A stretch of DNA of 5,261 bases, from NCBI GenBank assembly GCA_017396055.1, contig JAFQND010000211.1, forward strand, positions 1 through 5,261. The letters run 5' to 3'. The position numbers and the translations under genes are program-made. A model generated the notes under the pieces. That model ran no database searches. It was given only the letters and a program-made list of their open reading frames with translations, and had not been told where the DNA came from. Source of the stretch: Oscillospiraceae bacterium. Its GTDB lineage: Bacteria > Bacillota > Clostridia > Oscillospirales > Ruminococcaceae. Positions 1 to 4,436 of the stretch are shown here, piece by piece. Each line of letters opens with the position of its first letter. Position 1 is the first letter of the stretch.

Positions 1-10
1 AGGAGAGCAA

Positions 11-856
11 TTATTCTACATACGCCCATTCGCAAATTTCGTAATGGTCATATTCCTCCGGAATATAGTTCGGATAGAACCGATCCTCGTCCTTGGTATT
101 CGGATGAAGATCGACCATGGCAGCGGTGCACTCGGCAATAACCTCACCGTCTGCATCATAGTACACAATCTGAGCTCCGCAGGCTTCAAGCTTCTCGCCA
201 GACTTATTCACGACAATCAAGGTATCTTCTTCATCATAGCAGAAGTAAACTTCGCTATCTTCTGTATAACCGATTTCCAAGAAGGTGTATTTAGGCTTCT
301 TTACCTCAACAATTTTATGGCCAACTCTCTCGCCATCTTCTTCAGCATCAAACTCCAAGAGACGGCTTTTACCCGCAGGAATGTTTGCACCCAGAGTATC
401 CGTTTCAACAATATCATCGTATTCGCCATACTGTGTGACTTCAATCTTTACGTATGCAGGCTGATCGCCGTTATTGGTTACAAGATAACCATACTTATTC
501 TCAGTGCTTTCGCCCAGGATATCTTCTTCGATAATCTCCCAATTATGATACTCGACATCAATATCATATGCCTGCGGCTGTCCAGAATCGTAGCAAATGA
601 AAACAACTACAACAGCCACGGCCAGAACAAAGACCGACAACATGGTACGAAGGGGTGTTTTGAAACACCATGCAAGGCCGGATCGAACAGTCTCACCAAA
701 CTTCTGCCCGGTCTTGGTTTCTGCAACACACTTACCAATAACGTAGACCAAGGTAAACAAAACAACAGCTGCGCCAATAACAAATAGTGCGTACATCTGT
801 ATGTACATCCAGGCTGCGTAACAAAGGACAACGATCAAAAGTAATAAAAATAACAT
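11..856 (-). CDS. Membrane protein of unknown function with three TM helices and an acidic, probably extracellular beta-sandwich region
   Basis: I do not recognise this 281-aa protein as a named family. The ATG start is supported by a purine-rich Shine-Dalgarno (AAAGGA, 865-870) 8 nt upstream; the stop is TAA. Hydrophobic segments lie at about residues 2-20, 22-41 and 72-89. The loop at 42-70 is rich in Lys/Arg, so by the positive-inside rule it should be cytoplasmic and the C-terminal ~190 residues should face outside. That region is strongly acidic and contains two similar stretches, about 121-170 and 205-263. Each has a short strand ending in VTNN or VVNKSG, then a long strand (YVKIEVTQY; GAQIVYYDADGEVI), then a strand near a turn. 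This resembles FxLYD-like immunoglobulin-type domains; the resemblance is inferred by eye. It follows the gene at 899-1468 by 42 nt with no terminator between, so the two are probably co-transcribed. A sensor, adhesion or surface-assembly role is possible but unproven. Confidence 0.85.
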   Translation of the reverse strand: MLFLLLLIVVLCYAAWMYIQMYALFVIGAAVVLFTLVYVIGKCVAETKTGQKFGETVRSGLAWCFKTPLRTMLSVFVLAVAVVVVFICYDSGQPQAYDIDVEYHNWEIIEEDILGESTENKYGYLVTNNGDQPAYVKIEVTQYGEYDDIVETDTLGANIPAGKSRLLEFDAEEDGERVGHKIVEVKKPKYTFLEIGYTEDSEVYFCYDEEDTLIVVNKSGEKLEACGAQIVYYDADGEVIAECTAAMVDLHPNTKDEDRFYPNYIPEEYDHYEICEWAYVE

Positions 857-898
857 AACGATTTTCCTTTCTCCAATATGTTTTTGACTTAAAATTAT

Positions 899-1468
899 TT
901 ACTCTGGCTTAGTGGGGGCATCACTCTCAAACATTGAAAGAACAAGTGGCGAGAGAGAATTGTTATGTTCAAATGCACGTTTTATCATGTCAGCGTTGAA
1001 GCTATGGGATTTATATTTTTTTCGTATGGTATCAACAACGATAATTCTGCATTTGCCTTCTTTGTATTTTTCAAGCATTATTTCTGGTAGAGCTCGAAAC
1101 TTAAATCTATACACATATTCTTGCTGCGGTAATATCTCTACTGGAAATTTTGTCCCTGGATTCATCAAGGAAAACATATTACCGGTTGATGTTCTGTAAG
1201 GCAAGCTCAAGTATATTGACGAAACATATTTTACTTGATTACCCTTATTCACAATTCTTATAAAGCAGACGGTCGGGCCTCTAATGACTTTCCCATCTAT
1301 CCCAGCGGTCATGCTGTCTCGAAACTCCACTGAGACTTTCAACCTTGACCATTTTTCCAAAAGGGCAAGTACAATGTTCCAAACAAGAGCGGTTGTTGAT
1401 ATTATGGATGCGTATATAGTCAGTAGAATTTCTGGAGTTACCCAATCTGGCATGGAAAACCATTCCAT
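899..1468 (-). CDS. Single-pass membrane protein of unknown function
   Basis: This 189-aa protein is not one I can name. I start it at the ATG at 1468 rather than the GTG at 1477, because that GTG is part of the Shine-Dalgarno itself (GGAGGTG, 1475-1481), which has correct spacing only to the ATG. One hydrophobic helix spans about residues 14-36. The short N-terminus is acidic and the helix is followed by EKWSRLK, so the orientation is probably N-out with the remaining ~150 residues in the cytoplasm. That part alternates short beta strands (LKVSVEFR, TVCFIRIVNKGNQ, YVSSIYLSLP, YVYRFKF, CRIIVVD), suggesting a beta-sandwich, and ends in a charged helix and a Pro/Asp-rich tail. The gene is AT-richer than the genes to the right, fitting an accessory origin. 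It is the first gene after the promoter at 1526-1554 and lies 42 nt ahead of the three-helix membrane protein gene. Confidence 0.82.
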   Translation of the reverse strand: MEWFSMPDWVTPEILLTIYASIISTTALVWNIVLALLEKWSRLKVSVEFRDSMTAGIDGKVIRGPTVCFIRIVNKGNQVKYVSSIYLSLPYRTSTGNMFSLMNPGTKFPVEILPQQEYVYRFKFRALPEIMLEKYKEGKCRIIVVDTIRKKYKSHSFNADMIKRAFEHNNSLSPLVLSMFESDAPTKPE

Positions 1469-1474
1469 TAACTG

Positions 1475-1481
1475 CACCTCC
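1475..1481 (-). promoter_or_regulatory. Shine-Dalgarno that decides the start of the single-pass membrane protein
   Basis: On the minus strand this reads GGAGGTG. The GGAGG core lies 8 nt before the ATG at 1468, a normal distance. The in-frame GTG at 1477-1475 overlaps this element and so could not be served by it. Confidence 0.75.
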
Positions 1482-1509
1482 GCTTAATCATAGTTCTTCA
1501 CACACGCAT

Positions 1510-1523
1510 TGTGTGTACACACA
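1510..1523. promoter_or_regulatory. Perfect 14-bp palindrome at the predicted transcription start, candidate operator
   Basis: TGTGTGTACACACA is its own reverse complement. It lies just downstream of the -10 box at 1526-1531 and covers the expected start site near 1519, where repressors often bind. A second, overlapping inverted pair (CACACA 1499-1504 with TGTGTG 1510-1515) gives an alternative hairpin in the leader. That it is an operator is inference; a leader hairpin or a simple CA/TG run are alternatives. Confidence 0.45.
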
Positions 1524-1525
1524 TT

Positions 1526-1554
1526 ATTGTACATGGTTTTCTCAGTTTTTTCAA
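1526..1554 (-). promoter_or_regulatory. Sigma-A-type promoter for the two membrane protein genes
   Basis: The minus strand has a -35 box TTGAAA (1549-1554), a 17-nt spacer and a -10 box TACAAT (1526-1531). Each box matches the consensus at five of six positions and the spacing is ideal. The predicted start near 1519 leaves a leader of about 50 nt before the ATG at 1468. It lies after the terminator of the DUF6061-like gene, so the two membrane protein genes form an independent unit. Confidence 0.7.
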
Positions 1555-1596
1555 GATGATACGATAAAATTCATCACATTAAAGTGTAACTTTTTT

Positions 1597-1628
1597 GAAA
1601 ACACGCCCCAAGGTGACCTTGGGGCGTG
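1597..1628 (-). terminator. Intrinsic terminator of the DUF6061-like gene
   Basis: A perfect 12-bp inverted repeat (1602-1613 with 1617-1628, arm CACGCCCCAAGG) surrounds a 3-nt loop. It starts 6 nt past the stop codon at 1635. On the minus strand the stem is followed by TTTTC, a short U-tract; the plus-strand side has none, so it should act on minus-strand transcripts. Confidence 0.75.
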
Positions 1629-1634
1629 AGAAAA

Positions 1635-1880
1635 TCAATCAAGCGATTTGTATTCTGTTACAGCCTTTAGATAGGATTCAGGGTTGCCGTTGAGTATCAA
1701 ATCGGCGTATGCCATCGGGTCATTGTAGATAAGATAATCAAGCTCTGACCGCTGATACATATTGTCAGCCACCTCATTTTCAACCGCAATGGTGTCAATG
1801 GCAATCATAGTGCCGTCTGAGAACTTTAGTTCAACGCAGACCGTATCAAAGTTAAACTCGCAAGATAATAGGCGTTTCAT
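1635..1880 (-). CDS. Small DUF6061-like protein
   Basis: This 81-aa acidic protein of unknown function resembles, from memory, the small DUF6061 proteins common in gut Clostridia. The recognisable part is the central run around ENEVADNMYQRSELDYLIYN (residues about 34-53), followed by DPMAYADLILNG and a C-terminal YLKAVTEY. The N-terminal ~30 residues form short beta strands containing KFSDGTMIAIDT; the rest is probably helical. There is no signal peptide or membrane segment, so it should be cytoplasmic. The ATG has an excellent Shine-Dalgarno, GGAGG at 1888-1892 with a 7-nt spacer. The gene stands alone between a terminator-like hairpin upstream (1918-1959) and a terminator directly downstream. 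No biochemical function is known to me; the family name is moderately sure, the gene call firm. Confidence 0.85.
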   Translation of the reverse strand: MKRLLSCEFNFDTVCVELKFSDGTMIAIDTIAVENEVADNMYQRSELDYLIYNDPMAYADLILNGNPESYLKAVTEYKSLD

Positions 1881-1911
1881 GGTAAAACCTCCGTAATTTC
1901 AAGGATTTTGA

Positions 1912-1959
1912 GATAGAAAAAGAACGATGTTAAGTCTTTCGACTCGACATCGTTCTTTT
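1912..1959 (-). terminator. Strong terminator-like hairpin upstream of the DUF6061-like gene
   Basis: A perfect 13-bp stem (1918-1930 with 1947-1959) encloses a 2x2 internal loop, a 4-bp inner stem (1933-1936 with 1941-1944) and a TTTC tetraloop. On the minus strand it runs into TTCTTTTTC, a good U-tract. It ends about 25 nt before the Shine-Dalgarno of the 81-aa gene, so it could be an attenuator of that gene or the end of a separate small RNA. The plus strand also has TTCTTTTC, so it may work in both directions. Confidence 0.7.
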
Positions 1960-2068
1960 CGTAGTTGTTTTCCAACCCTGTCAGACAGATGCCGTAAAAT
2001 AGTAATTTTTTTAGAATTACTGTCTTACGAGCACCCGTCTAAAGGTCAATTTGTTTTCCGAATTTGGG
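1916..2068 (-). ncRNA. Candidate structured leader or small RNA with three successive hairpins
   Basis: The 283-nt gap between the Nudix and DUF6061-like genes holds no convincing gene but has clear secondary structure. In minus-strand order there is an imperfect hairpin (1983-2040), a small stem GTTG/CAAC with a GAAAA loop (1964-1976) and the terminator-like hairpin (1918-1959). A TATAAT box lies just upstream at 2075-2080. A transcript from about 2068 to 1916 would be about 150 nt. I match it to no known RNA family. It may instead be the 5' leader of the 81-aa gene, or decayed mobile DNA. Confidence 0.3.
1983..2040. repeat. Imperfect inverted repeat with 7-nt loop
   Basis: The two arms (1983-2007 and 2015-2040) pair in blocks: AGAC/GTCT, TGC/GCA, CGTAA/TTACG and AGTAATT/AATTACT. 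The blocks are separated by two 3x3 internal loops and one bulged base at 2030, and the apex loop is TTTTTAG. About 19 of 25 positions pair. An 11-bp near-palindrome CTGTC-A-GACAG (1978-1988) overlaps the left arm. Confidence 0.6.
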
Positions 2069-2074
2069 TGAGAT

Positions 2075-2080
2075 ATTATA
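2075..2080 (-). promoter_or_regulatory. Possible -10 box upstream of the structured region
   Basis: The minus strand reads TATAAT, a perfect -10 match, placed after the Nudix terminator. The best -35 at 16-17 nt (TTCCAA or CTTCCA, near 2097) is poor, and AT-rich DNA produces such boxes by chance, so this is a weak promoter call. Something must start transcription of the 81-aa gene after the terminator at 2112-2155, which gives it some support. Confidence 0.3.
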
Positions 2081-2111
2081 AAAAAATCCATGTTGATTGG
2101 AAGGAGTGCAT

Positions 2112-2155
2112 AAACAAAAAGTCCCTGCCATCGGCGCAGACCGGCAGCAGAGACT
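2112..2155 (-). terminator. Intrinsic terminator of the methyltransferase-Nudix operon
   Basis: Arms 2120-2134 and 2141-2155 form a 15-position stem with a 6-nt loop; as minus-strand RNA it has G-U wobbles and one mismatch. The stem is followed by TTTTTGTTT. It begins 8 nt after the Nudix stop codon at 2164, as expected for the end of the transcription unit. Confidence 0.8.
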
Positions 2156-2163
2156 AATATGGA

Positions 2164-2712
2164 TTATTTGTTTTCAGCAGGCCAGAGATTCTCGGTATCC
2201 ACCGGCAGAGGGATGATCTCTCCCCGCTCCAGTTTCCCGATGGCAGTCTTGATAAACCGCTCCGCAAGGCTGGGGGTGATGACCGCTTTCTGGGCATCCT
2301 CGAGTGAGAACCACTGGGCCTTGTCCACTTCTTTGGTGATATGGCTCAGATCTTCATCCTCCACAACAGTGAGGAAATGGAGCATCAGCGTATTGGATGG
2401 CGCAAAATAAGTACTCTTCACAAACACCATATGGGTGACTTTCAGTCCGACCTCTTCCATGATCTCCCGGACAACGGCATGTTCGGCGTTCTCGCCCTTG
2501 TTGACATAACCGGCAACCAGAACATTGCGTCCGCGTCCGTACTGCTGGATCAGCAGGGCTTTCTTTCTGTCGGGAGAAAGGAGAGTGGTACTCATTGCCG
2601 TACTGAAGATCGGGAAACGAAAGGTCTCACAGGAAGGACAGTACGGAATGATCCCCTCCCCTTCAAGCTCTTTCGGAATCAGCTTGGCACCGCATTCATA
2701 ACAGTGTGTCAC
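2164..2712 (-). CDS. Zinc-ribbon Nudix hydrolase (NAD+ diphosphatase-like)
   Basis: This 182-aa enzyme should hydrolyse a nucleoside diphosphate linked to another group, using divalent metal, in the cytoplasm. An N-terminal zinc ribbon is visible as C4/C7 and C25/C28. The Nudix box is perfect, from G68 to L90, with E74 and the REIMEEVGL core supplying the metal-binding glutamates. The layout, zinc ribbon then Nudix fold, is that of NudC-type NAD(H) pyrophosphatases, but the protein lacks their N-terminal domain. The NADH-specific SQPWPFPxS motif that should follow the box is degenerate here (STYFAPSN, about 100-107), so the substrate is open: ADP-ribose, NAD-like or another nucleotide. The start is GTG, with AAGGAG 7 nt upstream. 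That Shine-Dalgarno abuts the stop codon of the methyltransferase gene, so the two are co-transcribed and probably translationally coupled. Confidence 0.92.
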   Translation of the reverse strand: MTHCYECGAKLIPKELEGEGIIPYCPSCETFRFPIFSTAMSTTLLSPDRKKALLIQQYGRGRNVLVAGYVNKGENAEHAVVREIMEEVGLKVTHMVFVKSTYFAPSNTLMLHFLTVVEDEDLSHITKEVDKAQWFSLEDAQKAVITPSLAERFIKTAIGKLERGEIIPLPVDTENLWPAENK

Positions 2713-2719
2713 AGAAAGG

Positions 2720-2725
2720 CTCCTT
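2720..2725 (-). promoter_or_regulatory. Shine-Dalgarno supporting the GTG start of the Nudix gene
   Basis: AAGGAG lies 7 nt before the GTG at 2712 and directly after the TGA (2728-2726) of the upstream gene. A ribosome finishing the methyltransferase would release on top of it, which favours coupled translation. Confidence 0.75.
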
Positions 2726-4321
2726 TCAGTTCTCGACTGCAGCCATCAGAGAGGCATCCTCGGGATCAAGAACCGGCAGATTCAGTCCTGCGGAAAGAGC
2801 CTCCTGCAGGAAAGCAGCATCAGAGATATGCAGAACCGTTTTCAGACCAAGCTCTTTGATCATCGGAATGGCACGGAGCGTTTCAGCCGTCTCGTCACCG
2901 CAATCGATATAAAGATCTCTTGCGGGAATGCGGAGGCTTTCTGCCCGGGCAAGAATCTTCTTCGCAATGGCAGCGCGTTCTTCAGCCGTATCGGGAATGC
3001 CGTTTTCATCTTTGGTCAGCGCAGCAACTGCACAGCCAAACTTCTTCACCAGCGGCAGCATACGCTCCAGCACCGCATCCTCACCGGTAACAGCGCCGAG
3101 GATCGCCTTGCCGTTGTAGTGGCGCAGACCGGCTTCGGCGGCTTCCGGATCAGCGGAGTCGATCAGCAGCGGCACATTGGTATAGCTCTGGATCTCCTTT
3201 ACAGCGCTTGCCATCATCTCCGCCTCTTCAACATCGGGAACAGCTACATTGACGGAAAGGATCTTCGCACCGGCTTCGTCCTGCGCGGTCGCAAGGTCGA
3301 TCAGCGCCTCCAGATCTTCCTCCTGCAGTGCCTCTGCGAGAGAAGCATCGTTACCGATCTGATTGCCGATGACATGTACACCGTCAACAGGCAGAGTCAC
3401 AATATTGGTGCAGACAGCAGCGGGAACCGCTTCGCTTCTCAGAGAAAAGTCTGCTTTCTTTCCTGCTATGTTCTCACCGAGGAAGCGAATGTAATCGGGA
3501 TTGGTGCCGCAGCAGCCGCCCATGATGGTAACGCCCAGATCCAGGAACTTTGCCATCTCCTGACCAAACTGCTCGGGAGTAATGTCATAAGTGGTCACAC
3601 CGTCCTTGGTAACAGGCAGACCGGCATTGGGCTTTACAATAATCGGCAGGCTTGTCCAGGGCAGCAGCTTTTTGACGATATCATAAATCTGAATCGGGCC
3701 AAGAGAGCAGTTGATACCGATAGCATCTGCACCGAGACCTTCCATCGTCAGCGCCGTCGCGGAAATGCTGGTACCGGTAAAGGTGCGGCCGTCCTGCTCA
3801 AAGCTCATGGTGACAAATACGGGCAGATCACTGTTTTCTTTGACTGCGAGCAGCGCGGCTTTTGCTTCATAAAGATCAGTCATGGTCTCGATGGCAATCA
3901 TGTCAACGCCTGCCTTGACGCCCGCTCTCACCTGCTCTGCGAACAACTCGTAGGCATCGTCAAAGCTCAGCATGCCCATCGGCTCCAGCAGCTCACCGAG
4001 AGGACCAATGTCCAGTCCGACCATACCGCCGTAGGGCTCAGCAGCTTCTCTTGCGATTTTAACGGCAGCGGTGACGATCTCCTCAACGGTGTAGCCGGTT
4101 CTTGCCAGCTTGTGTGCATTTGCGCCGAAAGTATTGGTGTAGACGATCTGGGAGCCGGCAGCAAAATAAGCGCTGTACACTCCTTTGACCACCTCGGGAT
4201 GAAGAATGTTCAGCGTTTCCGGGTTTTGTCCCGTTTTCAGACCAGCTTTCTGGAGCATGGTACCCATACCGCCGTCAAGCCGAATAATTTCCTTGTTGCG
4301 CAGTTTGCTAAGAATTCCCAT
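2726..4321 (-). CDS. Homocysteine S-methyltransferase, MetH-like N-terminal module with truncated pterin-binding-like domain
   Basis: This 531-aa protein belongs to the family that transfers a methyl group to homocysteine to make methionine. Residues about 1-295 are the homocysteine-binding TIM barrel: DGGMGTMLQ (16-24), NTFGAN (63-68), GINCSLGP (202-209), KPNAGLP (230-236) and GGCCGT (268-273). C205, C270 and C271 are the expected zinc ligands. Residues about 316-531 align with the folate-binding barrel of MetH (LLIDSADPEAA, HYNGKAILGAV, ALTKDENGIPDTAEERAAIA), but usual pterin-site residues are changed and the domain stops early. There is no cobalamin-binding or reactivation domain; full MetH has about 800-1200 residues. 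I chose the ATG at 4321 because family similarity begins there; the in-frame ATG at 4369 adds 16 unconserved residues and has no good Shine-Dalgarno. A partner corrinoid protein or another methyl donor would be needed. The Nudix gene follows after 13 nt. Confidence 0.9.
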   Translation of the reverse strand: MGILSKLRNKEIIRLDGGMGTMLQKAGLKTGQNPETLNILHPEVVKGVYSAYFAAGSQIVYTNTFGANAHKLARTGYTVEEIVTAAVKIAREAAEPYGGMVGLDIGPLGELLEPMGMLSFDDAYELFAEQVRAGVKAGVDMIAIETMTDLYEAKAALLAVKENSDLPVFVTMSFEQDGRTFTGTSISATALTMEGLGADAIGINCSLGPIQIYDIVKKLLPWTSLPIIVKPNAGLPVTKDGVTTYDITPEQFGQEMAKFLDLGVTIMGGCCGTNPDYIRFLGENIAGKKADFSLRSEAVPAAVCTNIVTLPVDGVHVIGNQIGNDASLAEALQEEDLEALIDLATAQDEAGAKILSVNVAVPDVEEAEMMASAVKEIQSYTNVPLLIDSADPEAAEAGLRHYNGKAILGAVTGEDAVLERMLPLVKKFGCAVAALTKDENGIPDTAEERAAIAKKILARAESLRIPARDLYIDCGDETAETLRAIPMIKELGLKTVLHISDAAFLQEALSAGLNLPVLDPEDASLMAAVEN

Positions 4322-4399
4322 AGATGATCCCTGCCTTTCAAAGGGTAATCGATTTTGTTGTTCCTGCATGACTCAACATACAGATTATTTTTAATTCAG

Positions 4400-4422
4400 C
4401 CGCAATATGATCTTCATTGCGG
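4400..4422. repeat. Hairpin between the mreB-like and methyltransferase genes
   Basis: CCGCAAT (4400-4406) and ATTGCGG (4416-4422) form a perfect 7-bp stem with a 9-nt loop, 14 nt after the mreB-like stop codon. Neither strand has a U-tract after it, so it is not a standard intrinsic terminator. It could slow termination, process or stabilise mRNA 3' ends, or have no role. No S-box or cobalamin riboswitch is visible in the 115-nt gap, and no convincing promoter. Confidence 0.5.
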
Positions 4423-4436
4423 AAATATGGCTGCAC

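Noticed and set aside
44..787. 247-codon plus-strand open frame
   Set aside because: It is antisense to the three-helix membrane protein, lacks a ribosome site and shows no domain.
1498..1523. CA/TG run as a possible CRISPR or tandem repeat
   Set aside because: There is no repeat-spacer periodicity; it is a short alternating stretch explained as a palindrome near a promoter.
2051..2079. Plus-strand promoter-like pair TTGTTT-17-TATTAT
   Set aside because: The -35 is poor and the transcript would enter antisense to the Nudix gene with no gene to serve; AT-rich DNA gives such pairs by chance.
2017..2091. 24-codon minus-strand open frame that could be a leader peptide
   Set aside because: No Shine-Dalgarno precedes its ATG, and it contains the TATAAT box proposed as a promoter element; it ends inside the hairpin arm.
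1927..2157. 76-codon plus-strand open frame across the hairpin region
   Set aside because: It runs through three inverted repeats and a terminator, has no Shine-Dalgarno, and its residues look like translated structure, not a protein.
2828..4327. 499-codon plus-strand open frame
   Set aside because: It is the antisense shadow of the homocysteine methyltransferase, whose minus-strand frame shows clear family motifs; the plus frame shows none.
4322..4369. Longer methyltransferase start at the ATG at 4369
   Set aside because: The 16 extra residues do not resemble the family, and no good Shine-Dalgarno precedes that codon.
4322..4436. Possible SAM or cobalamin riboswitch ahead of the methionine gene
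   Set aside because: The gap is only 115 nt and shows a single simple hairpin, without multi-stem structure, expression-platform terminator or known riboswitch motifs.
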